Made by a program: the position numbers and the translations under genes
Notes under the pieces: generated by a model
Seen by the model: the letters and a program-made list of their open reading frames with translations, nothing else
Told to the model about the DNA's origin: nothing
The model's database searches: none
Assembly: GCA_038363005.1 (NCBI GenBank)
Contig: JBBQBI010000005.1
Coordinates: forward strand, 124,001 to 188,000
Source: JAKOWB01 sp038363005
GTDB taxonomy: Bacteria > Pseudomonadota > Alphaproteobacteria > Kiloniellales > JACOMY01
Length of the DNA: 64,000 nt
Direction of reading: 5' to 3'
Shown: positions 27,420 to 35,822 of the stretch, piece after piece
How positions within the stretch are numbered: the stretch's first letter is position 1
How the letters are laid out: every line of letters begins with the position of its first letter

Positions 27420-27851
27420 CTACTTCGCCAGCACCAGGCCGTAGCGCGTCATCACCTCGACCATCCTGGCTGGATCGGGGGGCCCGCCGGCGCTCACCAC
27501 CGCGGCGACTTCGCGGAAGTACTCCGCGCCGATGTCTGGGGTCAGCATGATCAGGGCCCGCGCCGTGGTATCGCCGACATTGCTGAAGCCATGCACTGAG
27601 CCGCGCGGCGTGTGCATGCGCTCGCCAGGCCCCAGGTCGCGCACCTCCGCGTCGACGCGGTAGCGCAGGCTGCCCTCAAGGACGTAGACGATTTCCTCGT
27701 TGTCGCGGTGGCTGTGCGCCGGCGGCACCCGCGCGCCCGGCGGCACGGTCAGCTCGAACAGGCCGCTGGCACAGCCGCTGACGGTGCCGTCGATCAGATA
27801 GCGAATCTCCAGTTGGCCGGCCTTGATGACCGGCTGTTCCTGCGGCTGCAT
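27420..27851 (-). CDS. Cupin-domain protein
   Basis: A 143-residue small beta-barrel protein. The cupin motif 1 is PPAHSHRDNEEIVYVLEGSLRY (His-x-His and Glu) and motif 2 is PRGSVHGFSNVG (distal His), giving an intact metal site. The C-terminal tail holds IMLTPDIGAEYFREVAAV, as in cupins of the sugar-binding or quercetinase-like group. It sits 25 bases before the GT2 gene and may be co-transcribed. Function is unknown; candidate roles are sugar isomerisation or sensing. Confidence 0.87.
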   Translation of the reverse strand: MQPQEQPVIKAGQLEIRYLIDGTVSGCASGLFELTVPPGARVPPAHSHRDNEEIVYVLEGSLRYRVDAEVRDLGPGERMHTPRGSVHGFSNVGDTTARALIMLTPDIGAEYFREVAAVVSAGGPPDPARMVEVMTRYGLVLAK

Positions 27852-27945
27852 GCTGCGCCCCTTGGGATTTGCCCGGGTTGTTGCGGTGACCTGCGCCGAA
27901 AGGTGGCCCGCTTCCGCGGCGGCGGCAAGGGCGCGGTGGCGGACC

Positions 27946-28809
27946 CTAGGCCGACAGCAGCTCCTGGATCCCCGGCGCCAGCAGGCGGGTGCGCTCGCCG
28001 TCGGTCTCGGCGATGGCCGGGGTGCGGTTGACGTCCAGCAGCACCGCCTCGCCGTCCTCCATCACATAGTCGAACTTGCCCAGGTCGAAGCCCAGTGCGC
28101 GGCGCATCTGGCGCAGGCTGTCGGGCACCTCGAACGACGGTGGTAGCAGGGCGACGCGATGCTCGAAATTGATCATGGGCTCGGCACCGATCACCGTGGC
28201 CACGCAGTCGCGGGCGCCGCAGAAGTACCACTGGTGCATGGCGTAGTGTTCGCCCCGGCGCTCCAGCGCCAGGCGTTCGACCAGCAGCGCCGGCTGGCGC
28301 CAGACCCAGGCCGGCACCAGGCTCTTGCGCGGCAGCACCTGATAGCAGTCGCCCGGCAGGCGGCGGCTCCAGGCGGCCGGCAGGTGGCGCCGCAGGGCCT
28401 CGGCCAAGCGGGCCGTCCAGCCACCCTCGGCCAGCGCCAGGCGGCGCTCCGGTAGGCCGGCATAGTTGCGGTCGGTCTTGACGATCACCGGCCCGTCGTA
28501 GGGATCCTCCGCGCGCACCAGCCGGCGACTGATGCGCCGCTTGGAGATATCGGTCACGGCGCGGTTCAGGCAACGCGGATAGCTGTCGGCCAGTGCCAGG
28601 TACTCGGGCGGGATCTGGGTGAGATCGACGTGCAGCAGCGCCAGATCGCCCGGCGGGGCCTTGCGCAGGCCCTGCTGCACGGCCACCCGCAGGCCGGCGG
28701 GGCGCCAGTGCTCTTCCCACAGGCGCCGCACCATGGCATCGCCCGCCAGGCCTTGCCGCTGATGGGTGAGGATGACGAGCTGCAGCACCCGGTGCCTCGC
28801 CGCCAACAT
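27946..28809 (-). CDS. ATP-grasp-like protein in the beta-glucan locus
   Basis: A 287-residue protein. The central VIVKTDRNYAG (108-117) carries the ATP-grasp Lys, and the C-terminal FDLGKFDYVMEDGEAVLLDVNRTPA contains the metal-binding D-x-N pattern typical of ATP-grasp ligases. The N-terminal part (LVILTHQRQGLAGDAMVRRL, LHVDLTQIPPEY) looks like the pre-ATP-grasp domain. This suggests ATP-dependent carboxylate-amine or similar ligation of an unknown substrate. It follows the glucan synthase gene by 42 bases, so it may modify the glucan or a related metabolite. The exact reaction is not inferable. Confidence 0.75.
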   Translation of the reverse strand: MLAARHRVLQLVILTHQRQGLAGDAMVRRLWEEHWRPAGLRVAVQQGLRKAPPGDLALLHVDLTQIPPEYLALADSYPRCLNRAVTDISKRRISRRLVRAEDPYDGPVIVKTDRNYAGLPERRLALAEGGWTARLAEALRRHLPAAWSRRLPGDCYQVLPRKSLVPAWVWRQPALLVERLALERRGEHYAMHQWYFCGARDCVATVIGAEPMINFEHRVALLPPSFEVPDSLRQMRRALGFDLGKFDYVMEDGEAVLLDVNRTPAIAETDGERTRLLAPGIQELLSA

Positions 28810-28851
28810 GAGGCCGCCAGCATGACCGGCGGCACGCCGCGCGTCGAGCCG

Positions 28852-31488
28852 CTAGCGGTCGGCCGCCGACGGCAAGGGACGGTCGCGGAACAGGCGCAGC
28901 GGCACCAGGCTGCGGCGCCCATCGGTGACCGGGCGCAGGCGCGGCACGGCGGCGCGCTCGCGGCGCTGCGTCCAGCGCTCCAGCAGGGCCATCGCCAGGG
29001 TGGCCAGGAAGGGCAGTGCCTGCACCAGCAGCACGATGGAGAAGATGGTGATCTCGTGCACCTCCTGCCGGTTGGTCAGCAGCAGCAGCAGGGCGCCGGC
29101 CACCAGCAGGGTGCCGATGATGCCTTCCCACTTGGCGGGGAAGCTTTCGCCCCGCGTCTTGCCGCCCTTTTCGGTGCGCTTGAAGGGCAGGTTGTCGCGC
29201 ACCACGCCCTCGGCCACCGCCTTGGCCATGGTGAACTGCAGGCTCATGGCCGCCACCGCGGCGCCCAGCGCCTGGCGCAGCGGCAGGCGCACGCGCAGCC
29301 GGTAGAGCAGACCGAAGTGCAGCACGTTGATGACGAAGACGATCAGCACCGGCAGGGTCAGCACCGATTCCGGAATGGCGACACCGGCAAAGGCGACGAC
29401 CGGCACCCAGAGCAGGTTCAGCAGCGCGGCGGCGACACCCAGCGTCTCGGCGCCCATCCAGTTCAGCCAGCCGAACAGGAACTCGCGCCGCTGCCCGCCG
29501 GTCAGCGACGAGCGGCCGGGCAGCAGGCGGCGCCAGTGCTTCTTGGCGATCTGCAGGCCGCCGTAGGCCCAGCGGTGACGCTGCGTCTTGAAGGCCTTGT
29601 AGCTGTCGGGCAGCAGGCCAAAGCCGTAGCGCCGGTTGGTGTAGTGCGCCAGCCAGCCCTGCTCGAGGATTGAGAGGCCGAGGTCGGTATCCTCGGTGAT
29701 GGTGTCCGACGACCAGTCACCAGCGGCGACCAACGCCGAACGGCGCATCAGGCAGAGCGTGCCGTGGGTGACAATGGCGTTGGCCTCGTTCCGTTGCACC
29801 ATGCCGATGTCGAAGAAGCCGGCGTATTCGGCGTTCATCACCGCGTGGAACGGGCTGCGCCCGCCGTCGCGATGATCCTGCGGCGCCTGCACCAGGCCGA
29901 CACGCGGATCGGCGAAAACCGGCACCAGGTCGCGCAGCCAGTCGGTCGTGACCAGGTAGTCGGCATCGATCACGCCGATGATCTCGGCATCCTCGGCGGT
30001 GGCCTGCAGTGCGGCGCGCAGGGCGCCGGCCTTGAAGCCCTTGAGGTTCTGCAGGTTGAGGAACTTGAAGCGCGGGCCAAGCTTGGCGCAGTGCTCCTGG
30101 ATCGGCAGCCAGAATGCGGGATCGGGCGTGTTGTTCAGCGCCACCACGCATTCGAGGTTGGGATAGTCCAGCGCCGCCACGCCATCCAGCGTCTGGATCA
30201 GCATGGCCGGCGGCTCGCGATAGGCCGGGATGTGGATCGACACCTTGGGCGCGAAGCCCGGCGGGGCCGGCGGCAGGTCCTCGATCAGGCGTTGCGGGCG
30301 GCGGCCCAGCGCCACCGCGGCGATCTCCTCGATGCGGGTCAGCGACAGCAGCGCCAGCGGCAGCAGCAGCAGCAGGCCCAAGCCCCACATGATGGCGCTG
30401 CCGACCACCAGGTAGTGCGACAGCGGATGCGCCACGGTGACCGCCACCCAGGCGCCGATGGCCTGCGCCGCGGCGGCGACCAGCAAGGCCTGCGGGAAGG
30501 TCGGGCGGCGCAGCGCGAAGACACCCAGCGACAATAGCGTGCCGAGCAGCAGCGCGGCGCCCAGCAGGCGCTCCTGGTGCGGCTCCTCGACCACGCCCTC
30601 GAGGTCGAACTTTAGCTGGCGGTCGGCATCGAACAGGCCCCAGTAGGCGCCGACCGAACCCTCGGAGGTCTTCCAGGGCTGGTCGAAGGCCTCGACCAGG
30701 TTGTAGTCGATGCCCAGCGCGCGGGCCCGGGTGACGAAGTCGCGAATCACCTCGGCCTGCGACAGCAGGCCGGGCTCGGCGTCCTTCAGATTGTAACCGG
30801 CCGAGGGCCAGCCGAATTCGGCGATGACGATGTGCTTGCCGGGATAGGCCTGGCGCAGCTTGTTGTAGATCGCCACCACGTGGTCGACCGACAGCTCGCT
30901 GGGATGACCCTCCCAGTAGGGCAGCACGTGGGCGGCGATGAAGTCGGACGCGGCCACCAGCTCGGGGTGCTCCAGCCAGACATTCCAGATCTCGCCGGTG
31001 CTGACCGGCAGATCGGTCTGCTCCTTCACCTGGCGGATCAGCGCCGCCATCTCCTCGGCGGTCTTCTCGCCGCGCAGCACCACTTCGTTGCCGACGATGA
31101 TGGACTGGACGCTGTGGTTGCTGCGCGCCAGGTCGATGGCGGTGCCAAGTTCGCGCTGGTTGCGCGCCTCGTCGCGATCGATCCAGGCGCCCAGCGTGAC
31201 CTTCAGGCCGAATTCGGCGGCGATCGGCGGCACCTGCTCCAGCCCGCCGGTCACCGCATAGGTGCGGATCGCCTTGGTGTAGGGCGCCACCACCGCCATG
31301 TCCCGGCGGATCTGCGCCTCGGTGGTCTGCTCGCCTTCGTCGGGCTGCTGCGAGGGGTCATAGGGCGCGAAGGACAGGCTATCGAGCTTACCGTCGACGT
31401 CTGGTGCCTCGACCGCCTCGCGACTGGAAATCCACAGCGCACCATGCACCAGCGCCGCCAATAGCAGCGCGATAAAGGCCGTCCGCAT
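28852..31488 (-). CDS. Bifunctional GH17-like/GT2 beta-glucan synthase (NdvB-like)
   Basis: An 878-residue inner-membrane protein. After an N-terminal helix, residues 35-290 form a GH17-like periplasmic domain with acid/base Glu135 (IVGNEVVLRGE) and nucleophile Glu224 (VIAEFGWPS). Helices follow at about 308-382, then a processive GT2 domain with HIPAYREPP, DAD508-510, TED598-600 and QRHRW636-640, and more helices to the C-terminus. This is the layout of NdvB-type enzymes that make (cyclic) beta-1,3/1,6-glucans. The GH17 part of relatives is a transglycosylase rather than a hydrolase. It heads the minus-strand set with ATP-grasp, cupin and GT2. Confidence 0.92.
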   Translation of the reverse strand: MRTAFIALLLAALVHGALWISSREAVEAPDVDGKLDSLSFAPYDPSQQPDEGEQTTEAQIRRDMAVVAPYTKAIRTYAVTGGLEQVPPIAAEFGLKVTLGAWIDRDEARNQRELGTAIDLARSNHSVQSIIVGNEVVLRGEKTAEEMAALIRQVKEQTDLPVSTGEIWNVWLEHPELVAASDFIAAHVLPYWEGHPSELSVDHVVAIYNKLRQAYPGKHIVIAEFGWPSAGYNLKDAEPGLLSQAEVIRDFVTRARALGIDYNLVEAFDQPWKTSEGSVGAYWGLFDADRQLKFDLEGVVEEPHQERLLGAALLLGTLLSLGVFALRRPTFPQALLVAAAAQAIGAWVAVTVAHPLSHYLVVGSAIMWGLGLLLLLPLALLSLTRIEEIAAVALGRRPQRLIEDLPPAPPGFAPKVSIHIPAYREPPAMLIQTLDGVAALDYPNLECVVALNNTPDPAFWLPIQEHCAKLGPRFKFLNLQNLKGFKAGALRAALQATAEDAEIIGVIDADYLVTTDWLRDLVPVFADPRVGLVQAPQDHRDGGRSPFHAVMNAEYAGFFDIGMVQRNEANAIVTHGTLCLMRRSALVAAGDWSSDTITEDTDLGLSILEQGWLAHYTNRRYGFGLLPDSYKAFKTQRHRWAYGGLQIAKKHWRRLLPGRSSLTGGQRREFLFGWLNWMGAETLGVAAALLNLLWVPVVAFAGVAIPESVLTLPVLIVFVINVLHFGLLYRLRVRLPLRQALGAAVAAMSLQFTMAKAVAEGVVRDNLPFKRTEKGGKTRGESFPAKWEGIIGTLLVAGALLLLLTNRQEVHEITIFSIVLLVQALPFLATLAMALLERWTQRRERAAVPRLRPVTDGRRSLVPLRLFRDRPLPSAADR

Positions 31489-31533
31489 CGTCCCTGCCCC
31501 TCATGCGGGCAGCGCCCGCTTTTGTGCATCGCA

Positions 31534-31545
31534 ATGTAAACTGCC
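31534..31545. promoter_or_regulatory. Candidate shared upstream element ATGyAAACTGCC, copy 2
   Basis: ATGTAAACTGCC is 45 bases upstream of the glucan synthase ATG, within a 224-base intergenic stretch. See the match at 26470-26481. The surrounding bases (TTTTGTGCATCGCA) are less GC-rich than average, as expected of a promoter area. Confidence 0.35.
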
Positions 31546-31712
31546 GCGCTGCAGCAAAACAGGCTCATCGCTGCAGCCGGCCCTGCGACGACAGCAGGAC
31601 CGCTGCTGAAACTAGGCATGACTGGGGGTCTTGGTTCCCGCGCGACGGCAGGAATCTGCGACCCGGACCCGAGGCACGGCGTCGCAGCAGACGCGGGCGC
31701 TCGTTGCTGGCG

Positions 31713-32168
31713 CTAGTTGCTCTTGGCCGGTTCGCCGGCGGCCGGCTCGGTGCCCTCGACCGCCGGCGCCTGGGGCTGTGGCGGCATCAGGCTGGCGGGA
31801 TCCAGCGCCGGGTTTTCCCAGCAGGCCTTGGCCCGCTCGGGCAGGCCGGGATCGCCATCGCCCTCGCCGACGCCAAGCTGCACGAGGCAGCGGAAGGCCA
31901 GGCCGGAGTGCCCCTTGGGGCAGTTGAAGCGGTCGTAGACGTTGAAGAAGCGATTGGTGGTGTCGATGTCGTCACGCCACAGCAGGATCAGAATGCGCTG
32001 CCCGACCCAGGCGCATTCGGCGGTATCGATGCCCGCTGCCGGCAGGTCCGCCAGGCCCGGCGGCGGCGGCGCCACGGCCTCGCCGGTCTGCGCCAAGGCA
32101 GCGTTCAGCGGCGCTGCAAGGCAGAGGAACGCGGCCAGAACCGGTCTGACGAATGACGAAAACTGCAT
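31713..32168 (-). CDS. Small secreted protein of the beta-glucan locus
   Basis: A 151-residue protein of unknown function. A clear signal peptide (MQFSSFVRPVLAAFLCLAAP ... LAQ) is followed by a Pro-rich segment and a domain with three or four Cys (ECAWVGQRILILLWRDD, FNCPKGHSGLAFRCLVQLGV, AKACWENPALDP). It ends in a low-complexity Pro/Ala/Glu tail. The Cys could form disulfides in the periplasm. The ATG at 32168 gives the best signal peptide. It lies 93 bases after the small membrane protein gene and before the glucan synthase, so a supporting role in glucan synthesis or export is guessed from position. Confidence 0.72.
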   Translation of the reverse strand: MQFSSFVRPVLAAFLCLAAPLNAALAQTGEAVAPPPPGLADLPAAGIDTAECAWVGQRILILLWRDDIDTTNRFFNVYDRFNCPKGHSGLAFRCLVQLGVGEGDGDPGLPERAKACWENPALDPASLMPPQPQAPAVEGTEPAAGEPAKSN

Positions 32169-32261
32169 GAATGACACCGCAACCTGTGACGAAAGGCGCG
32201 GGAGGATGCGACAAGCGCCCTGGCTTGTCCATTGCCCGGCAGCAAGGCGGCCTGCGGCCAA

Positions 32262-32999
32262 TCAGTCCACTCTCCAGCGTCGCCAGAGACCCATCGCCAC
32301 CAACGGCAACCAGCCCGCCAACAGCGCCAACAGAAAGAGCAGCGGCACCATCCCGCTGGCGCGTTGGCGCGCGGCCGCGTCGGGATCCAGGTAGAGGTAG
32401 CTCCAGGACGGCAGGGTGAAGCGACCCAACCCACTCCGCATGCCGGTATCGACGGTCAGGATGCCGAGATACTCCGGCAGCAGCATGACGAAGAGCGTCA
32501 GGCAGACGATCAGAAAAGCGCGCAGCGGCAGCTCGCGGTGCATCCACAACGCCAAGGGAATCGCCAGGACGAAGGCCACCGGGATCATCGGCCAATAGTC
32601 GTCGGTCAGCAGGCCGCCCCACGCCGGCGGCTTGGGCAAGCCGCCGGCCGGCGCCAGGAAGAATCCGAAGATCGCCACCGCCACGGCCAGGGTCAGCGCG
32701 CCCTGCACCAGGGTACGCCAGCGCGACGCGCTGCGCAGGGCCAGCAGGCTGGCAGCGAAGAAGACGGCGATGGCCAACGCCGCGCCGACGGCGATCCAGG
32801 CCTGCAGCGGCGCTTCGGCCGCCAGCGTCCAGCCCCACTGCGTCATGGCGAAGGCCACGGCCGCCAGGCCCAGGGCGATCAGCCCCCACAGCCGGGCGGC
32901 GCGGGCGGTGCGCCGCGGCGACAGCGTCCGCCCGAACAGCGCCCCGGCGGCGGGCTTCGCCCTTCGCCGTCGCTCAGATCGCCGCGCCGCTGTGGCCAT
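32262..32999 (-). CDS. Five/six-helix membrane protein of the beta-glucan locus
   Basis: A 245-residue membrane protein of unknown function. An Arg/Ala-rich cytosolic N-terminus (ARRSERRRRAKPAAG, RRTARAARL) precedes several hydrophobic helices, and a lumenal segment LPEYLGILTVDTGMRSGLGRFTLPSWSYLYLDPDA lies before the last helix. The same frame is open far upstream, but the reverse strand there is the GH17 gene, so the ATG at 32999 was chosen. It is divergent from the second GH17 gene over a 138-base spacer and is likely to belong to the same system. Confidence 0.72.
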   Translation of the reverse strand: MATAARRSERRRRAKPAAGALFGRTLSPRRTARAARLWGLIALGLAAVAFAMTQWGWTLAAEAPLQAWIAVGAALAIAVFFAASLLALRSASRWRTLVQGALTLAVAVAIFGFFLAPAGGLPKPPAWGGLLTDDYWPMIPVAFVLAIPLALWMHRELPLRAFLIVCLTLFVMLLPEYLGILTVDTGMRSGLGRFTLPSWSYLYLDPDAAARQRASGMVPLLFLLALLAGWLPLVAMGLWRRWRVD

Positions 33000-33085
33000 C
33001 GCCGCCAGGCGCCGTGTCCGGCGCCCCTCCCCTGCACTCCTGTCGTCCCCTGCACGAGGGGACTTGCACCTTACGGGGTCGGCGT

Positions 33086-33097
33086 GATTGCTCAAGT
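33086..33097. promoter_or_regulatory. Candidate operator GATTGCTCAAGT
   Basis: Reverse complement of the 12-base sequence at 22957-22968, here 40 bases before the ATG of the GH17 membrane protein and in the divergent spacer shared with the minus-strand membrane protein. The dyad core is TTGCTCAA. Confidence 0.35.
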
Positions 33098-33137
33098 CCT
33101 GCAGGTGAAGTGCCGAGCATCGGCGTCGCGGGGGAGC

Positions 33138-34718
33138 ATGCGCAGTCTGCTGGGTCTGATGGTGCTGGCGGCGCTGGCCGCCGCCTGGTGGCTGGCCGGG
33201 CGACCGCAGGAGATGCCGCCCTCGCCGCTGGCGGCGGGCGAGCGCGTGGCCTGCGTGTCCTATGCGCCCTTTGAGGGCGGGCAGTCGCCCTTCACCCCGG
33301 ACATCGTCATCCCAGCGGCGCAGCTCGACCGCCAGCTTGCCGCCCTGGCCCAGGTAACCGACTGCGTGCGCACCTATTCCACCGGCGAGGGGCTGGACCA
33401 GGTGCCGGCGCTGGCGCGCGCGCACGGCTTGAACGTGCTGCTTGGCCTGTGGCTGGGTCGTGACGCCGCCGCCAACGAGCGCGAGGTCGCCACCGCGATC
33501 CGCCTGGCCAACGAAAGCGCCGACGTGGTGCGCGCCGTGGTGGTCGGCAACGAGGTGCTGCTGCGCGGCGAGCTGCGGGCCGCCGATCTGGCGGCCATCA
33601 TCCGGCGGGTGAAGGCGGCGGTGCCGGTGCCGGTGACCTATGCCGATGTCTGGGAGTTCTGGGAAAAGCACCCGGAGATCGCGCCGGCGGTCGACTTCGC
33701 CACCATCCACATCCTGCCCTACTGGGAAGATCAGCCAGTGTCGATCGACGCCGCGGTGGCGCACGTCGCGGCGATCCACCGGCACATGGCAGAGGCGCTG
33801 CCGGGCAAGGCGCTGCTGATTGGCGAGACCGGCTGGCCTTCGGCCGGGCGGCAGCGCGAGGGCGCCGTGCCCTCGCCCGCCAACCAGGCGCGCTTCTTTC
33901 ACGCGCTGCTGACGCTGCTGAAGGCGGAGGGCTGGGACTACAACCTGATCGAGGCCTTCGACCAGGACTGGAAGCGCGCGCTGGAAGGCACGGTTGGCGG
34001 CCATTGGGGTTTCCTGGACGCCACGGCGACGTCGAAGTTCGCCTGGGGCCAGCCGCTGAGCGACCATCCGCACTGGCTCTGGCAGGCCGTCGGCGGCGCG
34101 CTGCTGGCACTGGTCACCCTGGCGGCCGGTGCGCTGGCGCAGGGTGCCGCGCGCTTCAAGGTGGCGCTGCTGGCGCTGGTCGCCGGGCTGGCGGTGCCCT
34201 GGTGGATCGAACAGGCGCCAGCCACCAGCCTGGACCTGGCCGACTGGCTGCGCGCGCTGCTGGCCCTGCTGCTCGGCCTGCTGCTGCCGCCGCTGGCCGC
34301 CACCGCGCTGACCCACGAGGGGCGGCGGCCGACCCTGGCCGCAATGCTGGGTCGCGGCCGGCAGCGCCTGGGCTTCGCCGAGCGTTGGCTGGGCTGGGGC
34401 CTGGTGCTGTCGGTGCTGCTGCTGCTGCCCTGGCTGCTGGGCCTGGTGGTCGACCCGCGCTATCGCGACTTCTTCAACGCCGCGTTGGCGGTGCCGGTCG
34501 TGAGTTTCCTGCTGCTCGGCGCCGAGCCGGGGCCGCGCCTGGCGGAACGCGCCATCGCCCTGCCGCTGATTGCCGGTGGCCTGCTGGTGGGGCTGCGCGA
34601 AGGGCTGGAGAACCAGCAGGCGCTGCTCTGGGGCCTGCTGATGCTCCTGGCCGGCGTGGCGCTGCGCCCGCTGGTGGTCAGCCCCGCGGCCGCGCCAACG
34701 CCAGCGCCGCCAACGTGA
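33138..34718 (+). CDS. GH17-like membrane protein (NdvC-like beta-glucan transglycosylase)
   Basis: A 526-residue protein. An N-terminal anchor helix (LLGLMVLAALAAAWWLAG) is followed by a GH17-like domain with Glu139 (VVGNEVLLRGE) and Glu230 (LLIGETGWPSAG), clearly related to the N-terminal domain of the synthase at 28852. About eight C-terminal helices follow, from residue 315. It lacks any GT2 domain. This resembles NdvC of cyclic beta-1,3/1,6-glucan systems, thought to introduce 1,6-linkages or cyclise the chain. ATG at 33138 has GGGGAG three bases upstream. It is divergent from the small membrane/secreted genes; its 3' end overlaps the convergent gene by 41 bases. Confidence 0.88.
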   Translation: MRSLLGLMVLAALAAAWWLAGRPQEMPPSPLAAGERVACVSYAPFEGGQSPFTPDIVIPAAQLDRQLAALAQVTDCVRTYSTGEGLDQVPALARAHGLNVLLGLWLGRDAAANEREVATAIRLANESADVVRAVVVGNEVLLRGELRAADLAAIIRRVKAAVPVPVTYADVWEFWEKHPEIAPAVDFATIHILPYWEDQPVSIDAAVAHVAAIHRHMAEALPGKALLIGETGWPSAGRQREGAVPSPANQARFFHALLTLLKAEGWDYNLIEAFDQDWKRALEGTVGGHWGFLDATATSKFAWGQPLSDHPHWLWQAVGGALLALVTLAAGALAQGAARFKVALLALVAGLAVPWWIEQAPATSLDLADWLRALLALLLGLLLPPLAATALTHEGRRPTLAAMLGRGRQRLGFAERWLGWGLVLSVLLLLPWLLGLVVDPRYRDFFNAALAVPVVSFLLLGAEPGPRLAERAIALPLIAGGLLVGLREGLENQQALLWGLLMLLAGVALRPLVVSPAAAPTPAPPT

Positions 34719-35046
34719 GGCCGCTGGCCGCCAGCTCGGTGTTATAGAGGAAGAGGCCGAGGCCACCGGCCAGCAGCGTCAGCGTTGCGGACCACCAGGC
34801 CGGCCGCAGCAGCGTCACCGCCCCGGCGGCCAGGGCCGTCCAACCCAGGATGTCGCGGGAGAACAGCGCGATCGCGCCCTGCCGCAGGGTACAGGCGAAG
34901 GAGGCCTCGCCAGCATCGCAGGCCAGGCCGATGGCACTGACCTGTACCAGGCCGTAGCGGATGTAGAGCGCCAGGCCGAGTGCCAGCAGCCCGAGCAGCA
35001 GCAGGGGGAGAAGTCGGCGCCAGGGCAGCCCGCTGTCCAGTGTCAT
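34678..35046 (-). CDS. Small four-helix membrane protein
   Basis: A 122-residue hydrophobic protein: helix 1 LLPLLLLGLLALGLALYIR, a short periplasmic loop with two Cys (GLACDAGEASFACTLRQGA), then helices around ILGWTALAAGAVTLLRPAW and LTLLAGGLGLFLYNTELAASGL. Function unknown. It converges on the GH17 gene with 41 bases of overlap, so it may not belong to its operon. The coding potential is supported by the coherent topology rather than by homology that I can name. Confidence 0.65.
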   Translation of the reverse strand: MTLDSGLPWRRLLPLLLLGLLALGLALYIRYGLVQVSAIGLACDAGEASFACTLRQGAIALFSRDILGWTALAAGAVTLLRPAWWSATLTLLAGGLGLFLYNTELAASGLTLAALALARPRG

Positions 35047-35079
35047 GCGCAGGGTTCTAGCGCGACCGGCGGCGCCCCG

Positions 35080-35622
35080 CTATTGGCAGCGTCCCAAGGA
35101 GCCGTCGGCGCAGAGGCGTCCGTCGCTCCAGGTGGCGCCGCTGAGGTCGGCGCCGGTCCAGTCGACGGAGACGAACTTGGCACCCTTCAAGTTGGCGCCG
35201 GCGAGGTGGGCGTTGCTGAGGTCAGCCCGCACCAGCTTGGCGCCGCTGAAATCAGCGCGGGTCAGGTCGGCGCCGGCTAGGTTGCCGGCGACGATCTTGG
35301 CCCCGGTGAAGCTGGCTTCGGTCAGCACAGCCTCCTCGGCGTTGATCGAGACGATTTCGCTGTAACTGAAGTCGGCGTTGGTGAGCTGCGCCGCCTTGGC
35401 ATTCATCGCGTGGATCTTGGTGTTAGCCAGGCCCAGGTCGCCGACGGTGGCGGCCGAGAGATCGATCGAAACGATCTCGGAGCCATTGAGGTCCAGCACC
35501 CCCACGGTCTGCCCGGCCATGTCGCAGTCCAGCACGCTTGGGCCGCTGCACTCCGCCGCCGCGGCGGCCGAGAGCCCGATCCAGACAGCCGTGCCGGCCA
35601 CCAGCGCAGCAAAGTGACGCAT
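35080..35622 (-). CDS. Secreted pentapeptide-repeat protein
   Basis: A 180-residue protein with a signal peptide (HFAALVAGTAVWIGLSAAAAA) and then about 25 pentapeptide-type repeats of the A(D/N)Lxx form (for example LAGADLTRADFSGAKLVRAD, LSNAHLAGANLKGAKF). These fold as a right-handed quadrilateral beta-helix. It ends in GRLCADGSLGRCQ, a two-Cys cap. The ATG at 35622 gives the natural signal peptide. Exported pentapeptide-repeat proteins are mostly of unknown role. It stands alone and divergent from the glutamate dehydrogenase gene. Confidence 0.87.
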   Translation of the reverse strand: MRHFAALVAGTAVWIGLSAAAAAECSGPSVLDCDMAGQTVGVLDLNGSEIVSIDLSAATVGDLGLANTKIHAMNAKAAQLTNADFSYSEIVSINAEEAVLTEASFTGAKIVAGNLAGADLTRADFSGAKLVRADLSNAHLAGANLKGAKFVSVDWTGADLSGATWSDGRLCADGSLGRCQ

Positions 35623-35822
35623 CGTCCTCTCCCCGAAACTATCCTGCATTCGCATTTCGCGACGCAGACTAGCCGGCGGCAATGATGCTGTCATTCGCCG
35701 GTGATAGCGCCGCCGGCTTTCGTCGCGCAGGCTCCAGGTCGCCAAGGCGATGACCTTGCGCTAGGCTCGGGGCAAGCGGTCCCGGCGAGAGGCCGCACGG
35801 CAAAGGGGCGCTGGAGGATCGG

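Noticed and set aside
33000..34766. Upstream extension of the minus-strand membrane protein frame (to 834 codons)
   Set aside because: The extra part is opposite the GH17 gene and reads as Gln/Arg/His-rich nonsense; the ATG at 32999 starts the real protein.
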